Source: Ophiobolus disseminans (taxonomy: Eukaryota; Ascomycota; Dothideomycetes; Pleosporales; Phaeosphaeriaceae). From it: a DNA stretch of 64,000 bases. Position numbers and translations under genes: made by a program. Positions 23,002 to 32,228 of this stretch are shown piece by piece; the first letter of the stretch is position 1; each line of letters begins with the position of its first letter. Below the pieces are notes generated by a model. The model worked only from the letters and a program-made list of their open reading frames with translations, did not search any database and had not been told where the DNA came from. The stretch is from contig MU006219.1 of NCBI GenBank assembly GCA_010093685.1, positions 701,531-765,530 of the forward strand, given 5' to 3'.

Positions 23002-23652
23002 ATGACCGAACAGAAAGCGTCCAAGTACTATGCCGCGGAGGAGGAGCATCAATTGAAGAAGGTATGCGCTTCAACTAGAGCCAAATGGTGCACATTGCTT
23101 CATACCACTCGCGAATCGCGCAAAGTTGAAGTGGTAAAGGCACAGAAGACTGACATTACAAAGGCTCGCAAAACCGCCCACCCCACAAAGTACCGCGACT
23201 CGCTCGCGCCCGGTACCGTCCTGATCCTCCTCTCCGGCCGGTTCCGAGGCAAGCGCGTCGTTCTTCTCAGCCAACTCTCCCAGGGCGTCCTCCTGATAAC
23301 CGGTCCCTTCAAGAGCAACGGCGTCCCTCTGCGCCGGGTCAATCACCGCTACGTGATCGCAACATCAACTATTGTCGACATCTCAGGCATCGACAATGAG
23401 GTCGTAGAGCGTGTCAGCAAGGATGAGTACTGGTCGCGCGAGAAGACCGAGGGCAAGGGCGAGGACGACTTCTTCAAGGACGGCGAGTCAACACCACAGA
23501 AGAAGGACACAGATCCCAAGAGGATAGAGGACCAGAAGAAGGTGGACAAGGTGCTTATGGCCAACATCAGGAAGATCCCCGATTTAGAGGCGTACCTGAA
23601 CGCTAGCTTCAGCCTAAGGAGCAACGAGCGGCCGCACGAGATGGTTTTCTAA
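23002..23652 (+). CDS. RPL6: 60S ribosomal protein L6
   Basis: Exon 1 (23002-23061) and exon 2 (23164-23652) give 182 residues. The 102-nt intron has GTATGC, an ACTGACATTACAAAG 3' end and no in-frame stop, so it can be mistaken for coding; removing it joins KK to ARKTAHPTKYRDSLAPG as in the family. Conserved L6 features are GTVLILLSGRFRGKRVV, GVLLITGPFKSNGVPLRRVN, YVIATST and the C-terminal FSLRSNERPHEM. The N-terminus (MTEQKASKYY) is shorter than I expect for fungal L6, and the protein ends MVF where I recall MKF. The ATG at 23002 may therefore be internal to a missing first exon, since a good acceptor ends in GAACAG just after it, or this may be a diverged copy. It is a large-subunit component acting in the cytosol. 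Confidence 0.88.
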   Translation: MTEQKASKYYAAEEEHQLKKVCASTRAKWCTLLHTTRESRKVEVVKAQKTDITKARKTAHPTKYRDSLAPGTVLILLSGRFRGKRVVLLSQLSQGVLLITGPFKSNGVPLRRVNHRYVIATSTIVDISGIDNEVVERVSKDEYWSREKTEGKGEDDFFKDGESTPQKKDTDPKRIEDQKKVDKVLMANIRKIPDLEAYLNASFSLRSNERPHEMVF

Positions 23653-24815
23653 GTGGAGAAAGAGCTAGGGAGATGTCTGGAGTGACCGAGACACGAGCAG
23701 TGATGAGCATAAGGACAAGATGAGCCAGACGAAATATCTTGTATGCCACAAAATGTATCATCAGCCAGAGGGACGACTGATGCGATGATTCCATGATACG
23801 GTTCCTATGTAGATGATACCCACGAGACAATGCACATACACTTCGGATTACATCATCCTTTTTGTCACTCGAAACGCTCTTCAGGCTTGAAACAGGCCGA
23901 CTGGAGTGGTAGTCAAAGCTGCATGAAGACACTCGCAAGTGCACAGAGAAAACGTAATGATTAATGACGCTGATTGGACTGAAATCGGAGCTCCACCAGC
24001 AGCGCCAGTGGATCAAAGAATTGGAAACATCGGCCCGTGTGAATTGTAACCTAAGACACTACATTATACCTCCAAGCCCATTACATCTCCTCAAATTAAC
24101 AGCATCCCCATCTCAACCCAATTCCTGCCTCGCTCTTTCCTCACTCGTGCCACCCAATTAATGCCTTGGCTCCACCCAGCTAGTCGCATGCATTTCGTTA
24201 GGATTCGACACGCACCCTTTCAACTATAGCAGTCCTCTTTGGCGGAGACAACGAAGTATGATACACTCAAAATGAACATGATAGCGAGCCGGCGCATATT
24301 AAACTGCAAGAAAGACATGGTAGAGGAGAAAGGAAATACTGGCGACTACTACCGAGGATGGAGACCGTAGGGCTGGTGCAAGCGGCCATGTGGTATATGG
24401 GGACATCAACAGCCCGCCACATCTTCCTGCGAGGCTCCGTGTAACCGATGTGTCGGATTGTACAACCAAACTCGGTGTAGGGCAGAGACATAGCGCATAG
24501 CGTGATGTAGTAAGTACAGACTGCGGATGCTCTTCGCTCGCGTGGCTTTTGGAAGATGTTCCTCAATTAGTGCGCGTTGTGTAGTGGTTGAAACGGGAAA
24601 TAAGCTGAGTATTGTACATATACTGGCAAATAGGAGCATAACCACATGCAGGATACATTCTCCAAGCCACAAATATTCGTTTCGTCCGAGAGGCCTCGCG
24701 GCTATTACTATGTGTTTATGGTACAGACGTCTACGAGTATCTTCAGACTATATTACAGCATGTCGAGTGGAAGAGGCGCATCCTCAAACTGTTGGAGCAC
24801 CACAGGTATAGTCGC
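23653..24815. other. Convergent 3' intergenic region
   Basis: This 1,163-nt gap lies between the RPL6 stop and the SDR stop. No gene, tRNA or repeat was identified. Confidence 0.5.
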
Positions 24816-26001
24816 TCAATTCTTCTCAGCCAGCTTTCTGCTGACAGCCACCGCAGTATCCAAGCCACTCCACCTGCGGATAAGTTGCTGTATGCCAACG
24901 GGTAGCACAAAAAAGAAGCCGATCCAGTGTGAGTAAAGCGGTATCGCAACCTCGCCACTCTCGCCCTTCTCGATCAGCTTGATGATGCTCTTCCCGAGAT
25001 CAGCCGGTGTGGCAGTCGGCCCAAAGAAGTTGCTCGGAGGGTTGACATCCGCGAACATCTGGGTGCTCATCTGGCCGGGCGTGACCAAAATCGTCTTGAT
25101 CTCCTTAGCCTCAGGTATTTGCGCAAGCTCGGCACGGAGCGAGTGGTGCAGGGCCAGCAGCGCGGCTTTGGAAGCAGTGTAGGCGGAGAGGTTGGCAGCT
25201 CCAAGGTGGCCGAGGACGGAGGATACAGTCACAATTGTGCCACGGCCCTCGCGGAGCATGTGCGGAAGAAAGGTACGAAGGGTGTGGAAGTGCGAGAGGG
25301 TGTTGACGCGGAAGGTCCTGTAATGTGATTAGCAGAATCATGTGAAGTGGTGTGGTACACGCACTGCTCGACCTCTTCAGCCGTAGTATCAAGGATTGAC
25401 TTCTTATGGACGATGCCAGCATTGTTGATGAGAATTGTGGGGACACCAAGCTGCGCATATTAGTATCCGTATCAGCTCAAAGGCATGGGCTACTCACATC
25501 CTCGACTATCTTGGCTGCCGCTGCTTCGACCTGCTTCGCGTCGCTGACGTCGCACTGGTAGTAGACCACGCCCTTCTCCTCGGCCTCGTCCTGGTCCATC
25601 GTCTTGACATCCAACACCGCGACATTGGCACTGCGCATTCCGTACGTCTCTGCCAGTAAGCCTCCCAGGCCGTCGACACCGCCTGTGATGACAATGACCT
25701 CTTCGGCCAGATCCACCTCTCTCGGTGACCCAAACGCAATACGGTCGCTTATGATGCCGAATATGCCGATGGCGCTCATGAGAATAGACCAGGCTATGGC
25801 AATGCGCATCTCAGGGTTCCCGTAGGGGGTATACTGCGCGCGAAGACACAGGACGACAACCCACGATACGAACGGATGGAAGACGGTGTATCCGAGCACA
25901 TACCAGATCACGTCGATGGATAGATAACGATACCATGGCTCCTCGGGGCGGTCGTGGCTTCTGGGGAGCTTCACTGTCACTTCTTTCACAGCGGAAGACA
26001 T
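24816..26001 (-). CDS. Membrane-associated short-chain dehydrogenase/reductase
   Basis: Three exons (26001-25498, 25450-25365, 25317-24816) give 363 residues. An in-frame ATG at 26040 would add 13 residues. Two hydrophobic segments occur before the Rossmann fold (IDVIWYVLGYTVFHPFVSWV and a stretch near residue 80). They are followed by the NAD(P)-binding TGGVDGLGG, NNAG in exon 2, the catalytic Ser in TVSSVLGHLG, and YTASK with the Tyr and Lys. This architecture resembles the RDH10/17-beta-HSD11-like group that acts on lipids or steroids at ER or lipid-droplet membranes. The substrate is not known, and cofactor preference was not determined. The C-terminus is hydrophobic (HWIGFFFVLPVGIQQLI), suggesting further membrane contact. 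Confidence 0.88.
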
Positions 26002-27109
26002 GTTTGGTGCTTCGATGCAGCTGGAGGAGTGTTGGAGCATTGGGGTGGTGGGGCGCGAGTCGGCGCGTATTTGTGGCTTGGTTGACTGACGTGAGTTGGA
26101 ATGACTTCCACAGCGAGACTATCCAGGATTGAGATGGCAGGGCGAAAGATTGATAAAGAACGCGAAAGACATGCTCAGGGCCATGTTGTTCTTATTGTGC
26201 AGCTGCTTGATGCTGAGGTTTGGAACGTTTCATCCCCGCCTCAGGTGTCAATGTCGACGCCGCTTACTGGCCTGGCGTCACATCATGCAGGGGTAGCCTT
26301 ACTAAGCGAGCTCGATGTCCAACACCGAGGACATCGCCAGTCAACACCAACAGCACCTCCCCGATGTTTCAACTGCGAAAGACCTTACCCTTCATCTTTG
26401 CGTGGCGGATGACGCTGAGTGCTATAGTCGTCGATTAGTCTTGCCTACCTCGATGCCACTAACGCCCCACGCCTGCCACTAGCACGGCATTCTACGATTT
26501 GACAATGATCAAGCAGATGCAAATACATGCTCCTCGATATTGTGACCTTTAGTCGGGCTACCTAGATCTTTTTACTACATCTGTCGTTCTTTCTATTGGA
26601 TCCGAGGCTGCGTCTGATTTCGCACTGATCAATATTGCTCAGTTGCATCATTGCATCTACACCTACCTCGGATTCGAGCTAGGTGATGCGTTACTCCCAG
26701 ATGGAAGTGTAAGATGTGAAGGTGCTGCCCCTTCCACTGCTTGATTGAGTAAGTGTGCTTTCCCAATCATGCTCTGCCAGTCAATACGGCAGCTAGAGCT
26801 GGGAACGCCAGGTAGCGGCCTCGTCAACTCAACTACTTTTAGGTCTCGTGTGTACCTGCCCTACATCCCACCGCACTGCACAAACGAGAAGTCACTGCAC
26901 AACGCATCTTCCCTCGCTCGAGAGTGCACGTTCAACGCACTGACGTCTCGTCTGCATATAGCCTCGAGCTTCTCACACCTCCAATTCTCTTCCACTACAC
27001 TCACCATCCCGCATCCATTGAGTTGGCTATCAATTCTTCCGACATCCATATCCCCATTCATCCCCTTCTTTGCTCTACATCGTACACACTTTCCCACCCC
27101 GTCGGCACC
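26002..27109. promoter_or_regulatory. Divergent upstream region of SDR and BYS1-domain genes
   Basis: About 1.1 kb lies between divergent starts. The last 150 nt before 27110 are C/T-rich, as expected for a fungal leader. A frame opens upstream of the chosen ATG but carries no signal peptide. Confidence 0.4.
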
Positions 27110-29338
27110 ATGGCTGGCCGCATTCTCACCGTCAGCACCCTCGTGGCTCTTGCCCAAGCCAGGGCCATCATCACCAACAACTGTCCACATCCTATCTACA
27201 TCTGGTCGGTACCCAGTGTGGGCTCGGCACACACTGACAACTTGCCTATCAATTCTGGCGGTCGCTACGAAGAGCCATGGCGCTATGGCTCCTCGCAGCA
27301 TCCCGGAGTCGCCCTCAAGGTCTCGCCCCAGTCCAATGGCATCAACATGGACATGGACGAGGTTAACTTCGCCTATTCGGTCGACCGCTCCGACAACTCC
27401 AAGGTCTGGGTGGATCTCTCCCCCATCCGCGGCAAGTCTTTCGACAACAAGATTGCCTTCCACACCTGTCATGGGGTGCACAAGTCCTCAAATGTTCACA
27501 CCAGCAAGTGCGAGGCCACCGACGACATCGAGCTAGTCTTGTGCGGTACCACACGTTCATCTCCGGTCAAGGACTCAGTTCCCTTCAACATGATCTCCGA
27601 GTGCTACGACTACCATGATGACAACGGCAAGACCGACGACAGCGACGACTCCGATGGTGGATACTCGAAGCCATATTCGCCGCCCCCGAAGAGCTCGAGC
27701 GTCAAATCCATCGATTACTCAGCTATCCCGGTGACGAAGTCGAAAACGATGGCTTACCAGCCGCCCCAGTACAAGACCTCGACAGCCTCAAAGTATACTG
27801 CAGCAGTGTACTCTGACCCGCTCAAGTACACGGCTAGCAAGCCTTACGTGTCGCCACCTAAGCAGACCTCTAGCAAGCCATACTCGCCTCCTTCCAAGCA
27901 GACGACCGAACAATCATACCCGCCACCACCCAAGCAGACATCAAGCAAGGCATACCCGCCGCCTTCCAAGCAGACATCTGGCAAGCCATACCCACCTCCT
28001 CCGAAGCAGTCATCTGAGAAGCCCTACCCACCGCCTAAACAGACAAATGGCAAGCCAAATCCTCCGCCTCCGCCGCACACGACTCAACCCTATCTGCCAC
28101 CTCAGTACACCTCCGACTCTAAAGATGACTACTCTATCCCTCAGAGACCCTCGTACCATCCTCACGGCGACAGGCCCGGATCACCATCAAAGCCCACTGG
28201 AAACAAATACGAGATCCCACGACCAACACCATCTGGGGGCGACCGTTGGAGTCGCAGCGCTGTGGTCTGCAGCAAGAAGAATGGACATGCCAACTGTTCG
28301 AAATCGGCACGCAAGTCGCACGAGTATTGCAAGGCCAAGGTCGTTTATGCGAATGCGTCTTCCCAGCAGAGGGATCTGAGCCATACCGTCGCCACGCCTC
28401 GCACGCTGATCATGGTCCCACTCAAGACAGTCATGCAACGGGAGGCTGCGAAGCATCAGACCGCCGCTGTTCCCGCCACCCAGCCGAGCGGAATCGCCAT
28501 CGCCCAGTCGTCTCCAGGCACTGAGCTCAAGAAATGTATTCTTCCTTTTTGCACCCCAGTTCAGCCCGGTGTGTCCTGCGACACCGCTGTGTCGGAGCTC
28601 AAACGCCCTGCCATAAATCAATGGGACTGGACCGACGACGAGAATGTCTGTGCGCCGTTTCTGAGGAGTTTGGATAGGGGTGACCGACCTGACGTGTGCA
28701 TAGCGCCTGTGTGTGCCGCGTACAAAGAGGAGGATTGTTCAGATTTAGAGAAAAAGTATGAACAAAGGGCCAAGAACGGCGGGAACGACGTCGATTACAC
28801 CACGGATGACAACGATTGTCCCGGGATTTGGGCATCGACGACTTCTCGCAAGTCATCTATTTCCGCACGCCGCGCCATGTCGACCAAGCAGGACGCCACT
28901 AGTCTGACCGCCGCCAACAACACTCTGACAGATGCTCACAACGCTTCACTCTCCGCACGTCAAAAGAAGAGCCCTGGTTTCCATCTGACAATCTGCAGCT
29001 CATTTTTCTGCGAAGGTCTGAGCGACGCAGACTGCACGAAGAAGGAGGTCGAGAGGGAGCGGATCAACAAATCGAAAGGCTTCAATGTCGACTACACCCA
29101 CGACCCCCGCTTCTGTGGTAGTTGGGGGCCCAAGGCTCAACAGGCCGCTGATGAAGTTCGCCGGATCCAGGGCAAGCCAATCGGTCGCAATATCTGCAGC
29201 AGACAGACTTGTCGCTATCTCGACTACGTTAGCGACGAGTGCAGAGAGTTTGAGGAGTTGGTCGAGTACTACGCCTCCGAGATTGGCGGCGTGGACATCG
29301 ATTTCACCGATGACGAAGAGGTCTGTGGACAGGAATAG
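27110..29338 (+). CDS. Secreted BYS1-domain protein with proline-rich and cysteine-rich repeats
   Basis: A single exon of 742 codons. The ATG at 27110 gives a signal peptide (MAGRILTVSTLVALAQARA). Residues 20-160 resemble the BYS1/thaumatin-like domain (IITNNCPHPIYIWSVPSVG, then GGRYEEPWR and a Cys-rich close). Residues about 240-325 are a repetitive KQTSSKPYPPPP-type spacer. Residues 476-742 contain four copies of a roughly 40-residue module: C-x4-C, a third Cys 7-9 residues later, and a final Cys after a (V/I)D(Y/F/W)TxD signature. The frame stops at TAG 29336-29338 but continues open with two further modules. Secretion and wall or host-surface interaction are inferred from signal, proline spacer and cysteines. 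No enzyme motif is present, and I do not recognise the repeat as a named family. Confidence 0.82.
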   Translation: MAGRILTVSTLVALAQARAIITNNCPHPIYIWSVPSVGSAHTDNLPINSGGRYEEPWRYGSSQHPGVALKVSPQSNGINMDMDEVNFAYSVDRSDNSKVWVDLSPIRGKSFDNKIAFHTCHGVHKSSNVHTSKCEATDDIELVLCGTTRSSPVKDSVPFNMISECYDYHDDNGKTDDSDDSDGGYSKPYSPPPKSSSVKSIDYSAIPVTKSKTMAYQPPQYKTSTASKYTAAVYSDPLKYTASKPYVSPPKQTSSKPYSPPSKQTTEQSYPPPPKQTSSKAYPPPSKQTSGKPYPPPPKQSSEKPYPPPKQTNGKPNPPPPPHTTQPYLPPQYTSDSKDDYSIPQRPSYHPHGDRPGSPSKPTGNKYEIPRPTPSGGDRWSRSAVVCSKKNGHANCSKSARKSHEYCKAKVVYANASSQQRDLSHTVATPRTLIMVPLKTVMQREAAKHQTAAVPATQPSGIAIAQSSPGTELKKCILPFCTPVQPGVSCDTAVSELKRPAINQWDWTDDENVCAPFLRSLDRGDRPDVCIAPVCAAYKEEDCSDLEKKYEQRAKNGGNDVDYTTDDNDCPGIWASTTSRKSSISARRAMSTKQDATSLTAANNTLTDAHNASLSARQKKSPGFHLTICSSFFCEGLSDADCTKKEVERERINKSKGFNVDYTHDPRFCGSWGPKAQQAADEVRRIQGKPIGRNICSRQTCRYLDYVSDECREFEELVEYYASEIGGVDIDFTDDEEVCGQE
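27833..28080 (+). repeat. Proline-rich coding tandem repeat
   Basis: About six 11-14-residue units of the form K-Q-T/S-S-x-K-x-Y-P-P-P-x follow each other, with codon-level variation between units. It probably forms an extended, wall-spanning spacer. Unit number is likely to vary between strains. Confidence 0.75.
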
Positions 29339-29719
29339 GCTCGACACGCCACCAATTCCACGTCGATCCCACGAGCAGAGAAGCCTCTCTCGGTGTGCAG
29401 TTTCTGCGAGCCCGCTGTCAAAGGTGCAGACTGCGACGAAGTCGAAGACATGCTCACTGCGGTATTCTTGTTGCGCAATGTCGACATTGACGATTTCGAT
29501 GAGGATGATTGGGACACCGATGATTGCACAAAAAAACCGAGGGCCGCTCACCTCCGCGACGGAAAGCCTGCCGTTTGCATACGTCAGCTTTGCAAGAGCC
29601 AGGTGTACAACGACGAGGCCTGCGATGAGCTTGAGTTGGAACTTGAGGCTGCTGCGATCAAGAAGCTTCATATGGAAATCGACTACACCACCGATGAGGA
29701 CGTCTGTGGCAAGTACTGA
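28535..29719 (+). repeat. Six-unit cysteine module array
   Basis: Modules start at the cysteines of CILPFC (residue 476), CIAPVC (530), CSSFFC (629), CSRQTC (696), CSFC (763, shortened) and CIRQLC. Five of the six end in an aspartate-rich (V/I)D-type signature and a closing Cys; the fifth is degenerate. The first four lie before and the last two after the in-frame TAG. Confidence 0.7.
29339..29719 (+). other. In-frame coding extension after TAG (modules 5 and 6)
   Basis: Directly after the TAG at 29336, and in the same frame, 126 codons stay open to a TGA after EDVCGKY. They contain two more cysteine modules of the same protein. It may be a truncated tail after a recent nonsense mutation or a readthrough extension. 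A GT-AG intron that skips the TAG without losing a module cysteine could not be found. Confidence 0.7.
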
Positions 29720-30526
29720 GCTGGGAACGTGCGACACATCCGATGTGCATGAGCGAGTTTTGTTTGTTTTGTTTCTTGGTTCTCATTGCTTTTGTTGCAT
29801 CGATGGGTGGTAATTGGAGTGCATTCGTACCGCTTTTGTTTCCCTAACCTTCCTGTTTGTTACTGTTTGCAATGGAATCACACTTCAATGTTGTTTTGCA
29901 CACTCATTTTCCTCATCTTTGCATGTGATCGTGACTTGGTGGACGTCCAATTGATGTTCTTGACCATACGCTGCACTCATCATCGCTTTAGGCTTTGATG
30001 GTACGTTCTTCCTGCCCTGGACTCATCCATTTGAGGCCGAGAAAGAAATATTGCATTTAGCACCAAATGTAGTTGTTTTGCTGACGCCATTGACACGTGT
30101 CAGTCGCTTTCCTAGGGTTGTGTGTACACTAGAGGCCTATATGAAACTACTCTTGTTTTTGTGAGATACGCCGAATCTTTACGTCGCAACTCCACACCAC
30201 GTCATGTCCTCGTTTCTCTAGACGCATACAAGAGATCAATAACGGCAAGTAACAACAGGGCCTGCCACCATAAAAGTGATAACAGCGGACAAATTCCGAC
30301 GCAATGTATCACCAATGGTTTTCTTCATCCGGCACGAATACATTCGTTCATACGCGTAATCACACTCGAGACTGCTCCTGCCTGTACTCTTCCCAACCCG
30401 CGGCCCTCGTTCCCAAGATGCCCGCGGGATTACTGTGACTTTGGGTGGACCGAGAGGCATGTTGTTTTGCATGCTGTTACTAATGTATACGATTCGCGCG
30501 AATGCGCTTTGGGGAGCTTTTCCAAC
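29720..30526. other. Convergent 3' intergenic region
   Basis: This 807-nt T-rich gap lies between the cysteine-repeat gene and a minus-strand 2EXR gene. No further gene was seen. Confidence 0.5.
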
Positions 30527-31747
30527 TCAAGTAGATACGTCGTCGACAAATTCCCAGTCTTCAGCGTCCTCATCCTTCGATGCAATGCCTTCAGTGTTGG
30601 TAGAGGTGGTTGTAGTATCGACCTCGATATCGTTGTTAATTGCGTCGGACTCTGGACTGGATGATGAGCCTCGAATGCTCACCATGTTCCACTCTGATAT
30701 ATCCCAGCATTCGGTGCCAAGTACGTCGCCCAGGTCGCGGGCTACCTGGCGCTCGTTCACATCTGGAGAGGTGATTGGCTCTTCTGCCTTGCCACGAATG
30801 GTGAGTTCTTGTAGCTTTTGTCTCTTCTTTAGTGAATAAGCTGTGTACGAAGGCGGGAGGTTAGTCAGCCCCGTTAATGCTGTGGCTTCAATCTTCGTGG
30901 TAGCTCTGCGGAAGTCTTCTCGAGCCTCTCGTTCTTCTTTGGCCTCGGTTAAAAGCTGTTGGAATTGCGCGGTGTGTTTGCCGAGGAATGCCTTTGGAGC
31001 CTTGATCTTCAAGAGTGGAAACATGATGGCGCGTTTGACTAAGTCCCTGTTTCCCAACACGTGATCTGTGGTTTCCACTTCAATCTCACGTAGCGATACA
31101 CAATCGTCCAGTTTCGTGACCTGAGCACAGGTCAGTGCCCAATAGAAGTGCGACGAACTTCCCAGCAGCCCGCTGGCAGGAACCATTCTGATGTAACGTA
31201 TGTTGGCTTTTGCGAATGCCGATAAGGTGTCGAGGAAGAGTGGGAAGATGCCTTCGAGATGCCAAGGACAGAAGGAGACGGATTGGTATAGGATCGGGAG
31301 TGCTTCTGCGTAGATGAGATGATTTGTCCGGAGGAGCGAAACACCAATAGGAGAGCCTGGGGACGTCTCAAAGGTAGTTTCAATCTCAGGTGTACTTGGA
31401 TGCTTGTAGAGAGAGTTTGAAAAGCGTTTGCTCGATGTGTTTGGTCCACCAATGTGTCGCATGACGCGGAGAACGAGGCGTCCATCAGAAGGGTTGTTGA
31501 GGACATATTCCCAGATCTCGAGGCGGAGTTCTTTGGGTAGTGACAATAAACGAGAACCCTCTAGTTGAATCCAGCTGGTGTTGGTGTCGGTTTCCGGCCC
31601 TTGTTTTTCGCTGTTGCTATCAGGCTGGTCATCTGGCGCGTGTTCATCGTGTGCCTCGTTAGTATGGCTGCTTGGGAAATCAGGATACGATATATAAGAA
31701 TCCATTGAATTATCATTCAAGAGGGCCATGACTGGGATGCTTATCAT
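30527..31747 (-). CDS. 2EXR/F-box-like domain protein, function unknown
   Basis: A single exon of 406 codons; an ATG at 31729 is an alternative start. After an acidic, polar N-terminus the protein has LLSLPKELRLEIWEYVLNNP at about residue 68, the typical opening of fungal 2EXR/DUF7730-type proteins, then SLLRTNHLIYAEALPILYQ about 90 residues later, also characteristic. The C-terminus is low-complexity and acidic (EDAEDWEFVDD). This family is expanded in filamentous ascomycetes, and no biochemical role is established to my knowledge. It is divergent from the TAPT1-like gene. Confidence 0.75.
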   Translation of the reverse strand: MISIPVMALLNDNSMDSYISYPDFPSSHTNEAHDEHAPDDQPDSNSEKQGPETDTNTSWIQLEGSRLLSLPKELRLEIWEYVLNNPSDGRLVLRVMRHIGGPNTSSKRFSNSLYKHPSTPEIETTFETSPGSPIGVSLLRTNHLIYAEALPILYQSVSFCPWHLEGIFPLFLDTLSAFAKANIRYIRMVPASGLLGSSSHFYWALTCAQVTKLDDCVSLREIEVETTDHVLGNRDLVKRAIMFPLLKIKAPKAFLGKHTAQFQQLLTEAKEEREAREDFRRATTKIEATALTGLTNLPPSYTAYSLKKRQKLQELTIRGKAEEPITSPDVNERQVARDLGDVLGTECWDISEWNMVSIRGSSSSPESDAINNDIEVDTTTTSTNTEGIASKDEDAEDWEFVDDVST

Positions 31748-32228
31748 CAGGATAATGTGTGGAGTATCCTGTCTTGCCCGTGAGATGTAGTGAATGGTGT
31801 TGCCTGATGATTGATGCGACGCGTCAACCCTCGAACAATTGCGGGGTTAACGGCCCTACCACAGCCTTGTACAACGCCTTCATCGTCATGTCAGCATGCG
31901 TGACATTAGAGTGTACCTAGAAGCACTACGGGCTGCATATTTGTTCCTCGGTTCGCCTCACGTGGGGGTTTGAACTTGCAGAGGGTTGGTCGAAGTACTG
32001 GGTCCTCTCACTGTATTGCAAGTATCATCTCTTACATATCTACTCTTTATGTATAAAAACACCAAAGATGTGCCTTAATGCGAGTGTAACGTTGAGAGCC
32101 TCGGACGACGTGGTATGATATCGATAATGAAAGCTTGGCATGCCCGAGCTTCAACGGAGTCGTGATGCTTGACACAAAGCAATCAACTCACACGATGCAC
32201 CAACACACTCCCTCGCCTTTTACACGCA
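31748..32228. promoter_or_regulatory. Divergent promoter region
   Basis: 481 nt lie between the divergent 2EXR and TAPT1-like genes. A TATAAAAA motif occurs near 32052. No other feature was seen. Confidence 0.4.
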
